NCBI GenBank assembly: GCA_008508345.1
Contig: QNGE01000277.1
Span: 62,001-126,000 of the forward strand
Source of the DNA: Paragonimus westermani
Taxonomy: Eukaryota > Platyhelminthes > Trematoda > Plagiorchiida > Troglotrematidae
Length of the DNA: 64,000 nt
Reading direction: 5' to 3'
Shown: positions 25,470-38,742 of the stretch, piece after piece
How the letters are laid out: each line of letters opens with the position of its first letter
Numbering within the stretch: the stretch's first letter is position 1
The notes under the pieces: model-generated
Told to the model about the DNA's origin: nothing
What the model saw: only the letters and a program-made list of their open reading frames with translations
Databases searched by the model: none
Made by a program: the position numbers and the translations under genes

Positions 25470-26254
25470 AGATGTGGATGCTATTTCGTTGGATAATTAG
25501 AATGGGCTAGCTGATAGGGGCTATGCTGAGCAACGTGCGTGGTGCGTAGTTTACAGCAGTGAACTTCACCGCAACATTTGATAGCGCACATTTCGTGCGG
25601 AAACATGAGTAAGCAAACTTGTTCCATTCAAATAGCGCTTGCTCCAACAGAATCACGGCAATGTTAAACACAAACTGTTTAACTTCACGGTCAAATCTCT
25701 CTTTCAGCCTCTGTTTCAAATAGGTCGTATTGAATGGGAAAACAACCAAGTTCAGGCGCAGATTGCTTGACAGTTGTGATACTTCAAGGAAACCTCTCTA
25801 ACAGCCACAGTCTACCGCAACACAGATCGGATTGCGAACGTGTATGCAAAGTCCATTGAAGCAACATCACCATTGAGCAGAATCTTAGGAAACTGGGACG
25901 TACCGAAAATATTTTGTACCACATTGCCCACTAAACACTTGATGGCATCCATAATGAGTGGCGCAATTTATCGGCTCGCATTTTACTCCATGCAAGGCGT
26001 GAAAGTTTCCACTAACTTAGATCACCTCTCACAGTGGTGGACGAAGATTACCGCATTGAACCGAGGTTGAACTGGTCGAATGAATCTCAGTGAGTGCAAC
26101 TTTCCGGCTCATGTGACAGTTCGCACCTTTTGTATTTACGGATAAATCAACATTACATGTTTAGGCGGCAACAACACTGAGATGGTTTACAACTCATGGC
26201 TTCATGAAATCTTTTGCGAAGTTGGGAATCTGAATTCGAAATAATGCCATTCTC
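25470..26254 (-). repeat. Right arm of the 785-bp inverted repeat
   Basis: Reverse complement of 16633-17417, with 6 substitutions and no gaps over 785 bases. Three substitutions fall in the 76-codon frame (here plus 25840-26070); two of them change a residue (Arg/Lys and Arg/Thr) and one is silent. One substitution falls in the 80-codon frame (minus 25507-25749) and changes Ser to Arg. So the changes give no sign of purifying selection, and the arms need not be coding. Confidence 0.95.
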
Positions 26255-26395
26255 TCGAAGCTCATAATGTTCATTCATCTAGCTCACCTTGTTCTGTCGC
26301 AATATCGCCGGAATTGCTTTAGTGTATCTGTGAAGCTTGAGTCACTGTGATGTTTCCTAAATATAGAAAGTTCAAGAACTGTTTCCCATAATTTT
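26255..26395 (-). repeat. Dispersed repeat family R1, outer edge of the right arm
   Basis: Beyond the 785-bp arm, the reverse complement here aligns with 17585-17720: CAGTGACTCAAGCTTCACAG against CAGTTACCCAAGCTTTACAG, then ATACACTAA and AATTCCGGCGATATTGCGAC. The corresponding flank of the left arm (about 16570-16632) is a third diverged version. R1 therefore continues outside the near-identical arms on both sides. Confidence 0.6.
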
Positions 26396-28424
26396 TCACT
26401 TTTTTTCTCTTTCCTCTCAAATCAACACTTTCCCTACTACGTGATTGGTCGAAATTATTGTGCTGATATTTGAAATAATCAAAATGTGCAGTGCAGTCGG
26501 CTTTTTGTGCCTAACAAATTTTGTGCAGTTTCCAACGCGAACATGCGAAAGGTGCTGATTTTTCCGTCCAAGTAAGGCATCACCAAACTTTGTCACAGTT
26601 GACCTCCATCCATTCTGTCTTTCAACTCATGAGGTATACGCCAGAAGTGCAAAACTTATAGCAAATAACAATCATTACATTAGGTTTATTGTTCCTTTTC
26701 ATTAATCCCTACATTATCACCGTGCATTCAAAGTTCAGTTATGCTCATTCTCGTTATATGACTTCCAACTGTTCAGCAATCGTTCAAAACGATTTCCGAG
26801 ACCTGCGCTCTATTGCAGTCAGTGCGTACAATGACTCGTTGAAGGCTCCGTGTAGTCAGAAGTTAGTATATATATACATGTACCCATTATAAGAAGACAG
26901 AGCACGTAATACTTAAGGAAGCGTTTATCGTGAAATTTCAAGTGTAAGCAAATATTCGTTGCCAAACAAATGAAGGTGCTAAATGAACTTTATCCCCATC
27001 CACCGTGTTTGCCTATCAGTCTCCGTCGCTCGTTTATCCGTTCAATGTTACTGAAACTCATCTGGCGGCTGCCTATATCTATGTAGCGATTTACTGAAGT
27101 CCACTACTAAACGGCTTCCATACAATCCGCAGTGGGATTACTGTCACATGTTCCTTGTTAGTCTCGTGACCTGTGTGACACCATAGTTGTGATCCAGAGT
27201 TCGCCGTTCACATCACAGATTGCTGTTCGTGTCCAAGTGTGCACATCTGCCTGCGTGTCACCTGCATTGTGCGTTACATCCGAGTCACTGAATGATGTGA
27301 ATCATGCCAGATTGTTCAATTGGTTTCACATGGTCCTTTGCACTGATATCGATGTCAAGTGAATATACTAATTTTATTCCTGTTTTCGGTCCTGAATACC
27401 CATCTGCAGACTCGCTGATAGGCACCATCACGAGTGTACTGTGAAACAAATGCATCACTGATGTATCAAAGCCACATCTCAGATTCAGTTGCCTGGAAGG
27501 CTTTGAAAGTAACAGGATTTAGTACGACATCTCCCAACAGTCCTATTTGTGTGCCATTTTTCGCAGCAGACATGTCCGTCAAACTACTGATACGTATCCA
27601 CACACAGTTATAACGTATGTGAATGCTGTCATCTTAGTTTAGGAGAAGCTTCCGACTTTTATCCCAAGTTCACCGGCGCGTTAGTGAAAGCTGATGTGAA
27701 ATCAAAGGGTCGGAATTTACTCTTTTTCTTGCAAGGGCAGGATTTTACCCTCCTTTGAAAACTGAACTAGATCGTCTACGTCATGACTGGCCTGAGTTAT
27801 ACACGTTGAAACAGCACAGATACCCACTTCTCCAACTGGTCGTTTCGTGCCATTGTGAATGAAAGTATGGGCCTCACTGGTACGCGATCTTTATATTTCA
27901 TGTGTTGACGAATGTTCAGTGTATTGATCCATCGACTGTCTGTGATAGCCAACCTGGTCTTCTAGTAGTGCTTTCGTTCCTAAGAGTTATAGAGGTCTTT
28001 TTAATTCAAATCCTCAAACAAGCCTGTATACTTCGCAGTCTTTCAGAACATCAACAGCCTTATTCTGTAACACACAAGTAATTGGAAATGTTACAAAAAG
28101 TTCAATTCCAATACCCGTATGGTACAAGCAGTTTGCTCCGAACTGATGACAGTGACTTAGATACTTCAACGGATATCAGTATTTTTCCATTATGACGCAT
28201 GTTTTATGCATGAGAATGCAGAGCCCCTTGTTTGATTAAAAGTTGCTCCCGTTGTGGGATAGGTGAAGTACCCCCCTCCCACCCAAGTACAGCACATGGG
28301 CAATGAGAACGTCGGTTAACCATGCTGTTCGTTCTGTGTTACCAGGCAGGCGTTTCTACCTGACGAACTCTAGGCCTATCTAATTTATTGCTATTCACGA
28401 AGTGCACAATGTGGTGAGCTCCAG
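26396..28424. other. No confident gene
   Basis: No usable frames beyond 26689-26892 (plus), which has no motif. The part at 27000-28300 is somewhat less AT-rich but is interrupted by stops in all frames. I see nothing that I can name. Confidence 0.5.
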
Positions 28425-28576
28425 ACAAACGCGTGAAACAACAAAACTTGGAAGCGTTCCAGAAGTTTAGACAGTTGAAGCATTATCACCAAATCGTCAG
28501 CTGCTATGCGTCTTCGTTTAACGTGAACAGAAAAATCAAACATCGTGCACGTAACATGCGCGTAACAGTGGAACAG
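28425..28576 (+). CDS. Candidate internal exon, basic protein segment
   Basis: Acceptor GGTGAGCTCCAG (phase 1) and strong donor GAACAG, then GTAATT (phase 0), enclose an open stretch of 50 codons. The translation is Lys/Arg/Gln-rich (KQQNLEAFQKFRQLKHYHQ, then RKIKHRARNMRVTVEQ), helical in character and unlike the random background. No domain name can be given and no partner exons were found. Confidence 0.35.
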
Positions 28577-30206
28577 GTAATTATATACACTAAGCTCCGA
28601 AGGTCAACAACATCTGGTTGGAGCAACCACTACCTCCGATAAGACTTCCTGTCAATTATTTGTTGCTATCTGAAAAACTTCACCACATGAATGCGGTAAT
28701 TCCGCGAGACATAAGGATTCCCAAACAATTCAGAGTTCATTGGGAGCTACACTGTACGTAATGTGGATTGTCTGCGTAGATCCTCCTTAAAGGGGCAATG
28801 GTTATCGCCCGAAGGACAGGAAAACACACGAAATTTGCAAAGCTCATTTATGCGTTTCGACTGAGACATCCAGAGCTGCGATTTGGGAAAACTCTCAGTC
28901 CCCTAAGAAATCTGGTTGGCAGGGCTGTTGTCACTGGACAACCGTAAAGAGAAAGACGTTTGTTGTGACTCACACAAAATCCAACTGGTTGTGCGCCAAC
29001 CTGACTGTATTGCGTTGGACACTTTTTCGTTTGGATGATGCACTTTGTGTTGCGGTTTTCTAAGGTGAAACTTCCAGTATTTGATATGTATATTTGAGTT
29101 AAAGTCTGAGTCACTTCGAGGTGAACAGATTTTTCAGAATGATTTTTTCTTGATAAGGCATTCCTGTGCTTCAACGTTTCACTAACGCGATATTGTGATA
29201 TTGAGTCATTAGTAGGGTGTATCACTGCTTAACTTTGTATTTTTTCGGCCTTTGCACTACTCATAAGGACGACCATAAATATTGACTCGCGTGTTGAAGT
29301 AGGAATTTTACAAATGCCGTTCTCTGAGTAACTCATCGATAATCACATCGTCAGCGAGGATTACAAATATGACTTAAAAACAAGTATAATATAATTGACT
29401 TATTTACGTAAGTATTCTTTGTGTATGTTGTTATGTGATCATTTAAGCGAAGTTAAAAAATGAATCATGTTGAAGAGAGAGGGTTTTGTAAAATACCATG
29501 AACTTCCACAAGAATCATAACAAACCCCGTTGACAGAGCGCTGTCAATAAATGTATTCGCAGAGCTTTTCGCAAGAGAATATGCAGGGTGAACCACAGCC
29601 GAACTAATACCAAGTCACCGTCAGATGTGTGAAAGTAAAACGGGGTGTACTCTTGTTGCACACAATTCGTATATTCAGTACAAACATTTGTACAAAATGC
29701 GCCATATCATCACAGCAAAATTGGTAAATCTGAGAAAAATAAGCTTGTTATATATGGCAATTTACTTATGCATATACTTCGTTATATAGATGGACACAGA
29801 CAACAATCCGATAGTGCACGGTTTTCTTCCGGACAGATTTCGCTGCATCTCCACGTGTGTATACTGCAGCCCATTTATATATCAGTATGAGGAAACGAAA
29901 AATGGCATTGAAAGCTAAACATTGGAGTTTGCAATCATTCTCACTACTAAGATAATAACACCCTCACAAACCATTATTTTTGGACACATTAAACTGTCCC
30001 TTGGTGCAGAAATTCGGCCGATACAACATCCGGGAGGCCGGTAATTCTCCAGCTTTCTTTCAAGGGCGAGCATGTAAATCTTATTTAACTAATTCAACAT
30101 CTGGCTAGTTCTATCGTTAGAAAATAAAATGCGGCCTTCCAAGTGATCCAGTTCAAAACACTTCGGGTTCTAACACACTGTGTCATGCAACCGGTACCCG
30201 AGTCAG
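28577..30206. other. No confident gene
   Basis: The frame at 28848-29225 (minus, 125 codons) has no splice sites of note and no motif. Nothing else stands out. Confidence 0.5.
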
Positions 30207-30322
30207 TCAAACCAAAGGGATCTATGAATGTCGAATTAGATCCGAATCCTCCTACAGAGGCAAAGCTGATCACCACTTACCAACCCGGTCATGCGAGTAC
30301 AGCGAATTGGGTCCCAAAGCAG
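30207..30322 (+). CDS. Weak candidate exon, Pro/Thr-rich segment
   Basis: It lies within an open frame of 117 codons (30143-30496). Acceptor CCCGAGTCAG (phase 1) and donor AAGCAG, then GTAACA (phase 0), bound 38 codons such as VELDPNPPTEAKLITTYQPG. The acceptor lacks a good pyrimidine tract. The overlapping minus frame 30094-30276 is also open, so confidence is low. Confidence 0.22.
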
Positions 30323-33300
30323 GTAACACAAACACATGATGCCACAGCCGATCCAAGAAACACAGAACCTTCATCATCTGTTACACGCTGTAATCCGATG
30401 ACGCAACGTCACTGTGGCTCTACAATGGCATTTCGCTCTGAGTACTCAACGTCACACAGCCGAACACTATGCTTTGTCGGAGTTGTTCTCATCTGAAGCT
30501 TCCAACCAGCGTTTTTGTGTTCGGGAACAACTGTCTGTAGGGATGTCGTTATCATAGTAGTGACAATTATTACGAACTCCGACATTCGGTTTCTTATGTT
30601 ATCTAGCTTTTCTTCTCAATTTGACATATAAATAATCTGCACTATGCATTCGTAAAGATTCATCGACATTTGCCCGGCCTTAGGTCGCATAAGATCAACT
30701 GATCGCCCGTTTCGAGACGTACAGTTAATACGTGTTGATTAATGACACAGACGTAAACAAAACATCCGCACGATCACCTCGGAACAAATCGAGATGAGCG
30801 ATGCACATATAGATAATCTAACGAAGTAAAGATGAGGTCACCATTTAGAACAGTCGCAAGATGAACGCAGTATTGTTAAGTTCGATTCAGCGTCCAATAT
30901 TATAGTAATGTTACGCCACATTTTCTAAACCTCCTTCCGCGAAGTGTGGGATGCTCCTGATATGACGATATTTTCACTGGTGTCTTGCAGGGAACATAAC
31001 GCATCGGCATATTCAGCCTTAGGTACAGGCATCAGCAGCTGGCAAACTGGAAAATGTAACTCAAATGTACGAGGTTTTCTCGGTAACCGCTAATTAAAGC
31101 ACGTGAGACCCAACTGGTTGTGTTCAGCACAATGAGGACTTTGACAATATCATAAAGACAACAGTACTGTGTCAATTTTCTCCAACAGACAAAGGTAAGT
31201 GAGGAGCAAATGATGCTGAATATTGTAAATCAGCTAACCGCACCAGATATACCTACAGATATACAGTAGATATGGCGGAACACTCAGTCCAATGCGGGAA
31301 TCAGAAGAAATAGTTGCAAAATGCATTGGAAGTTCCTGCCAAAAACGTTATCAGAATTGCCCTGTGGATTGTTTCTATGTGAACGGATGTTGGGAGATCG
31401 GAATGATGTAGAAATCAGTTGACGGGTGTTTTCTTCAACGGCGTCCTCTAGCCAGACACAAACAACAATTAAACGGGTTACTTTTTAAATAGTTCAAGAT
31501 TAATAAACTATAAAGCGACCATATCAACCTCTCCCCAATCGGTAATCATGGTAAAGCCGAACGCAGTCAAATACCTATGGCATGACTTTTACATACATCA
31601 ATCTATAAGCAACGAAGTAGGCTCCTGAGTGAAATATGTCAATTATCCTTTCCCGGAGATCACACGACAAAAAAGCATAATGATAGAAGACGCTGACCAG
31701 CTTGCATGACTTATTCGATAAAACTCTATCGCTTCTTTACATAAGCTCATATTGCAGCTGAATTCTTCCAATTTAGAAAACCAAATTGTTCGCTCACGTG
31801 TCAGAAAATCAGATCGAGCACAAATGAGTTAGAGGTACACTGTAATTGAACTAGAAAAGGGTACCACGGTATTAGAAGATACGTAATCAGCTTTTACGGT
31901 ACTGCTTGAGGCGATTGGCATACTAAATGACAGCGTATTTTGGACTGTGTTAAACTTCTGGCTAGCCAAGGTGTCAGGTCAGCTGTGTAATCGACATGAA
32001 ACCAGCAAAAGGCTTTGTTGAATGCTCAGCATTTTCAGGTTGTGTATCCCGAGCGAACGCTCTCAAACTGCTTTCAGTTGTCTAAACGACTAACGACGAT
32101 GGATTACTACGTCCCTCGGACATTCTTATTACAATAATCATGCTTCGGTGAAATGTGAGCCGGCGGTTTATTAGTTATCGTTACGGTGGCTGAATTTTAT
32201 CCAACTAGTTTATGCATTCCTAACGTACGTTCTATGTAAATTTTTTACCAAATAACGAAAGTTCGACTTTCGCAACTAAGATAATGTGTGCGTGTAATGA
32301 TGTAACAAACTACTACTAGATACAAAGTGCAGGTTTGTGCCGCCGAATTCCTTCGCAAAACACTGTACTAACTAAAATGTTCGTAAGGTTCAGGAAAAAT
32401 TTATGACGAACGTTTCCAAAGTGGGTTACCTGTAATCTTATATTCTGTTTTTGATGAGAAATTGGTCATTACACGGAGCTATCTTTTGATGACGTAGTCA
32501 ACCCCACAAAGCCGCCTGATTTTGTTCAGTTGTTGTCGATGAGTCGATTTGTTGGCGTCATAAACCACGACAGTATGGTTTTTATACCATGGGTTATCCA
32601 CATTAAACCGGTGGTTCGGCAACTAGTCACTTGAGAATCCAATGCGTAAAGGTCACTTCGACAGACAGATGAATCAACCGCGCTGATCGGGTGGCTGCGT
32701 TACACAATTTCTGCTTGCCCGTCCTATGTCTACAGTGAACGTCAGTCTATTCCGGTACAATCTTCAGCCAGTCTAGCAGGCACCGCATTAGAATTCTGTG
32801 CTACTTGTACGCTGTGCGTAAGCGTCGGCAGCACAAGAAAACTATCATTCTGAATACAACGGAAATAAACCTATAATTTTATTCTTTACATATTTTCCAT
32901 GTTATGTTGTATGATAATAGCAGTTCACGAAATTAGTTGATATCTGCCTAGTCGTGTGAGGCAAAACAAAATGTCAAAAATTTGGCAGCAATCAAACTCG
33001 GCTTGTCTTTATTCATCACCACAACACTCAGCCATACGGTGTGTGAATATAGCGTGCATTAGAGATCCAGTCACGCGAACAGAACTCACACTAAACAAGT
33101 ATATGCGCGCTAAAGGTGAAATGCAACCAATTTGCTCTCGAGTGAGAACAGCCGGTGAATTTCAGTTTATCGTAACCTTCAAATTGTTGTTATTTGCCAC
33201 TTTTGACGGTTTTGTTACGATACTTTGGTCTCCAAATAACTGCACCTGAGCGTTCAGTGTTCAAAAGACTACCTATACTGTCAGTCCTTTCCTGGATGGC

Positions 33301-36300
33301 TCCTAATGGAATGTAGACGGTAAAAGATAACAGCCATTCTCCGACTTGTGTAAACGACACAAACAACGTTTTTCGTAATCCCCCCCCCCAAAATATTCAC
33401 CATATTTAAAACGACAATAATTAACACTGTTACACGCATTACGAGTTTCTTTCTGTTAACGCATCGGAAGCCATACACATACATTTCTTCTTCTACCAAA
33501 TACTTGCTTCAAATTAGCCAGACCGTGGTGACAACCTTAACTCCATCGAAAACATTTAGAGAGAACATGTTGTTTAGATAAGGAAGAATGCAAGATGTAA
33601 TCTTTAGTAGCACAGTTGAAGAAAATTTGCAAGAAAGGTCGGTCAATGTGGATTCAATTCTAAAATGTATGATAGGACGGAATATTGCAATCTCGGACCA
33701 AAGCACATCGAATATATGAAGCTAGCTTAATTTAATTGACAGCGTAAAGAAATTTTCTCGAAATACTGTTGCGAGCAACTTTTACTTTGGTTATATTAGT
33801 TTACAGATGTAAATTATATAATATAACGTATTATGTGCTATCAGGTGTAATGGCCTGCTTTAGTGAAATGCGTGAAATGGAATTTTTCCCTTCATTTCGG
33901 TAAAAATATGCCTTCAAAATGTCACCGGTCATATAGTAATATGCTGGGGTGTATGTAATTAACAGAGTCACCATTATTTTTCAGACAGCTCCGTGGTTTT
34001 AAAGCTGGTATGCTCCACTAGATCTTTTGCAACTTTTGTCTGTCTGATCAGACCACACTTCAGTGGTCGTCAATGGAGACAGAAAAACCATTGTCAAATG
34101 ATCTACACTTTTGCATCCACTGTGTGGAAATAAATTCAGTAGCTTTCAACTGTTGCAGTCTAATGAATTATCACTGGATTATCGGGCTGGCATTAATCAA
34201 GTTTACTCGGGCCACATAATTGTCACATTCGCTATCTGCGTTGGCTAGTCTGAACTTAAATTTCATCGTGTAGCAACAGAGCTATTAAATTTACCTTGGA
34301 CGACGGTGTGGCGACGGTTCCGCCTAATGAATTGGAAGGGCAAATATCCCATTTCTGGCCTCCAGTTCGCTTCAGGTTACCTCAGATAAACAATAATCAG
34401 CGGTATAGAGAACGAGTGTATTGTTCCGAACTGATAACGTTTTAATTAACTGTAGATTGTTCAAAAATTTTAGTTTAATATGTAGCTGCATATACAAAGA
34501 AAAACTGATTCTTCTCACATTTGTAGCCAAACAAGCAATGAAGGCAATGATTGTGGACTTCAGCTCAAATTGTCTACGGCAGAATCAGACTACGTTTGTC
34601 TGGCTGCACCGCCGTTGTCTTCCCTGTGACATATATGGCAAATGTGTGGTGATGGTGCATTGGGCGTGCAATTTTAGTTCGCAGGTATCAACCAGGTTGA
34701 TGACAACCTACGACTGACCTGTGCATTTGGAATGAAATTACTATGTAGGCATGCTCACGAAGTACCTTTTTGCACGAGCCAGCTTTTATAATTAAACTGT
34801 AGCTCCAGATTCCTGTAGCATACATAGAAAAAGAATCGACCATACACGACACCATACCAAAACCCTCATGTTTCAGCAAGTTGCATGTGCGATTGAAAGC
34901 GTTCCGCAGCGCACCCTTCTCGAAACAATTTATTTTGCCTCCGGCTAGCACGTAGTAGGTTAAGATAGCAAAAACCTCCGTAAATATATACTGTGAATGA
35001 AATGTGGATGTAGATATTTTTTTAACAGAACATTCACACAGATCAATAAAACAAAGATATGTAACAAAAATATATAACTTTCATATATCAACTTTTCCTG
35101 TAGATAACCAACGCCCGGTCTTGCCTTCCCGATTTTGATTCTTTAAAGAGCTTAGTTCACCGCTTAGCTCTTCAGCACTTACTTACCCAAATCCAACGGT
35201 GACTGTGTGTTTGGCGTTCTTCAACTATGCAAACCAGCCACCAGGCATCGTTCACAAGCCTCAAATACGCACTGAAATTTTTTCATGTTTGGCAAAAATA
35301 CAAGTCGATTTATTAATATTAACGCAAATTATATCTAACAAGAACTTTGTCAACTATGGCAAGGTTTTTCTAGGCTGTAGTCTAATGGTCACGTAATCCA
35401 CATTGTAACTGGTCGTCATATAGAATAATTTGCAGCACCACGCGGTTTCCGCACCGCAAAATGGTATCACTGCGAGTGCAAACAACATCAAAGTGAAAAT
35501 GATGTGCCGTGATCAACTGTAAAGAGTAGTGATGTACACAGTTTGGAAGCACAACTAACCTTTTACAATAGACGAAAACGGTTGTGAAGACCGATATTTA
35601 ACCGCATCGTCAGAACGCCTAGAATCTGCCGTTCAACTTTGAGTTTGTCGTGATACCCAACCCTAATTGGCTCTTCGATGAGTGAATTTCGGGAAAGCTT
35701 TCAGAGTAACTCATGAAGATGCTTGAGACAACGGAAACACTTTATAGGTACATAATCGTCGAAGTTCATTCGCAGTCCTAATTCTACAAACTAAATACTC
35801 CACGCTACGACTCGCGGCCTTCCTGTTTATGTGGGCATTTTAAATACTTTACCCAAATAAAACCAGAAAGTGATTTTTCAATTTTTGAAATGTACTCAAC
35901 ATTGAAATCTCCTTGGCTGCATTGATAATGAGTTGAACTGCGGTCTAATATTTCAAAAAGGAATATCATGAAACACTGCTTCACGAATCTCAGCTTCATC
36001 GTAATAGTTTTTCCTTGGCTGCAGCGAAAGCAACAATTATTTCAGAATGACATCCAGGTTACCACATCGTGCGTACAAGCTAACTGTGGGCAGTGTGTGT
36101 TAACAAGATTAATGTATCTCAAGTACTTCTGGCCGGTTTTTTTTTAAACTTACAGGTATCATTCTGAGCTCATCAATACGAACGTGTTTTCAAATCAGGA
36201 ACTACCGACATTTTGAAATGTTATCATTCTACCTCCCATACTTGTTCCCAACAGATCACCAATTCAGTGGAACGTTGAGAACGTGCTGTACTAATCCTGT

Positions 36301-37156
36301 TCAGCAGGTTTTCAGATCGCAAAACACACCTTTCATCGCTCATTCAATCAAGCTGTAAGCAACGAACTATTGAGTATCCACCGACTTCAGGAGTAACGAA
36401 TTGGTTTGTGGACAAAAAGATTTAGATGGGTAATATAGCACACCCACTTCCGGCGTGCTAGGGTGGGCGACAATAAAACAGGAGCTCACATTTCACGTCT
36501 AAGTGGAACTTAACCATAATAGCAAACCGGCGCAAAGTGCTGTGAAACATGGCTTATTTTATTGAACAGAACTGCGCGTGTACTGGACCGTAGGAACAGC
36601 ATGTATGACGAACATGATTGTGCTCCAATCTTCGATTGTCTGTTGAGCTTGACAATTAATTGACAAACGTACCCCCACAAAACTAGCTGACAATATCGAT
36701 GCATGAGTTTTGGAGTGCAACTGACTTTGTTCATTTACTGGAGTCCATGAACGATTAATCTATTCACACAGGTTTCTATATTTGTCACTTCAAGTCAGTC
36801 TTGATAACGCGGTTTATTGGAGGTGAAAGGATGCTTCTCAAGGTTCCCTTCTGTCAGGTTCAGAGCGTGTTCAGCTATATGTTGACAATGAGCTCATTTT
36901 GACGAACAGCACACTGCTATTCCTGATCTCTCTCGATTCCGATGACTAAAAGTACGTTGTGAGCGGTTTGACTGTATCGGGTACATTGTGTGCTACACAA
37001 ACCCACCTCTCAATTATCGTCAAGAATATATCGGTTGACATTAATGGGAACTAACAGTTTCACGGCAAGGTTAGAGAACAATCAGCGATAAAGTGAAATA
37101 GGGATGGAAGATGTGACTTACTTCTTCACAGTTTCTCTTGTTAATTCAACAATCAG
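30323..37156. other. Nearly empty stretch
   Basis: Almost 7 kb with no convincing gene. The frame at 32956-33249 (plus) has a fair donor (CTAAAG, then GTGAAA, at about 33115) but no motif. A run of 10 C lies at 33380-33389. Frames at 34421-34717 (plus), 34688-34951 (minus) and 36510-36734 (minus) show nothing recognisable. Confidence 0.5.
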
Positions 37157-37411
37157 GCCTTGAGTTACTTACATCGAGCGAGTGATCATCCCATATTTAA
37201 ACTAAAACGCAGCTTGCAGTTTTTGCAATTTGTATTCGGCCGAGGGGCCCCTCAATATCATAATGGTAACAGTCAACCCGAGTGCCCACCGCCTATCTTG
37301 ATTTTTCCAAGAATAGGGGCGGTAGAAGAAAGTGATTCACATATAATAACAGAGAGTCTGTTTATTCCACTTCAAGACACGAAAGTGTACCTTGCTCATC
37401 AATGGTGTTGA
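37157..37411 (+). CDS. Candidate exon, unknown protein
   Basis: A pyrimidine-rich acceptor (TTCTCTTGTTAATTCAACAATCAG) opens 84 codons in phase 0, ending in TGA. The translation is Pro/Glu-containing and protein-like (QPECPPPILIFPRIGAVEES). A very strong donor motif (CAA, then GTAAGG) lies just past the stop, so either the frame is terminal or one base has been gained or lost. It heads a cluster of similar frames on the same strand up to 38987. Confidence 0.28.
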   Translation, partial: ALSYLHRASDHPIFKLKRSLQFLQFVFGRGAPQYHNGNSQPECPPPILIFPRIGAVEESDSHIITESLFIPLQDTKVYLAHQWC

Positions 37412-37531
37412 CAAGTAAGGTCTAAGATCAAGGCATGTATCTCTTCATTCGTCCTTAAATAAGTAAATATCCATTATGCAGGCTATCATGCAAATCGCCG
37501 GTGCTTACCTGTAATCCAGCATCGTAATATT

Positions 37532-37714
37532 ATGCAGAATGCAATCACTCTCTCCTTACTTTTGGGCGCGTTATTCACAATCGACTGTATGAGAGCGGTT
37601 TTCATCGGTCTTCATGAAAGGCAACGTTTTGCAGTCGTAGATCAACACTACTTCTACGGTTCTACGATACCACCAGATATTTTGAACAGCAGCCTTCAGC
37701 TCCTTCAAATTTAG
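37532..37714 (+). CDS. Candidate first exon with signal-peptide-like start
   Basis: ATG at 37532 opens 60 codons beginning MQNAITLSLLLGALFTIDC. That is a short polar start and a hydrophobic core, as in a secretory signal, followed by a soluble segment. The frame stops at 37712. The next open stretch (37734) is in the same frame and begins after an acceptor, so a small intron removing the stop is possible. However, no good donor is present (best: TACG, then GTTCTA). Secreted function is inferred from the start only. Confidence 0.28.
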   Translation: MQNAITLSLLLGALFTIDCMRAVFIGLHERQRFAVVDQHYFYGSTIPPDILNSSLQLLQI

Positions 37715-37733
37715 CTGACAGAATCTACTTCAG

Positions 37734-37963
37734 TGGATTTAAGTGAAGGTTATCGTCGCATAGGAATATTTGGAAAGTTTAGCCTCATCATCAAGAACAG
37801 AGTCGGTCAAGTACATGAATACTTGGGCCGTAACAAAAGTCGTGATATGTACCAATATGTACCTATGTGTACCAATTTTAATAGCAGCCTTCTGCATGAG
37901 GATGTACGATTTGAACGTTATAATGTTGGATTGTTTTACCAGTTAATCAATTTGGCTATCTGA
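37734..37963 (+). CDS. Candidate exon, unknown protein
   Basis: It follows the acceptor GAATCTACTTCAG in phase 1 and runs 76 codons to TGA. The translation is soluble and protein-like (DLSEGYRRIGIFGKFSLIIK, later LLHEDVRFERYNVGLFYQL). A short near-repeat of TGTACCAAT occurs at about 37847-37876. It probably belongs with 37532-37714 if either is real. Confidence 0.28.
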
Positions 37964-38742
37964 TTTAAGGTTGTTGAACATTAGGAAACAAGTGCGTCCG
38001 AAAATAAGGGGCTGCTCAGCCTTGTGAAGTGTCACATTAATTTGTCGTTATGCTACAATATTTAAATCCAGCGATGTGTTCGATCACATCTCTGATTCAA
38101 TCACCGTTATCTTGTTATTTATCAATGCATTTTGACTGATGACACTTTGGAACTATTTGTCCGTTTGATGGACAACACAATTTGTAAACTGGTACAACCG
38201 GGACGTGAACGTTTACTGAATAAAACAAGCACTTAAAGAAATCTTTAAATTTGCGCAAAAACCTGATGGATAGGTAAGCTGATTGCGAGCAAACAGTTTA
38301 ATTCCTTCTTTGGTTTTATAGAGGCGTGGTACAACATAATATAGCTGCGGAGTATTCCACAACTTATAAGTGACTTTTATATCAGCCAGCTTGTAAAGCA
38401 TTAATAGAGCTGTTTTAATCTAACTGAATTCGTTCATCGCATGTTGTCTGTGTACGTTTACCAAAATATGTGGTAAGATATAACAGCCGATTATTTGATA
38501 ATCTTTTGAGGGCGTTTATATTTTTTAATTCAATTCCACCCACAGAACGTTTCGGCCCTCACGGTAGAATGAACTTAGCCAACTTGCAGCAGAAACTGCT
38601 GTTAACTTGCGACTCGCCCTTGGTGTATATTAACAGTGATGCAAAACCGTTTAAGGATAATATGTGGGTTCTGGTTCACTGGTCCTATATCTCTTACACC
38701 CTAAGATTGAAGTAACGTGATTCTGGTTCTTTTTTTTCACAG

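Noticed and set aside
33380..33389. Run of 10 C
   Set aside because: A simple homopolymer. Its length may be a sequencing artefact, and nothing around it suggests function.
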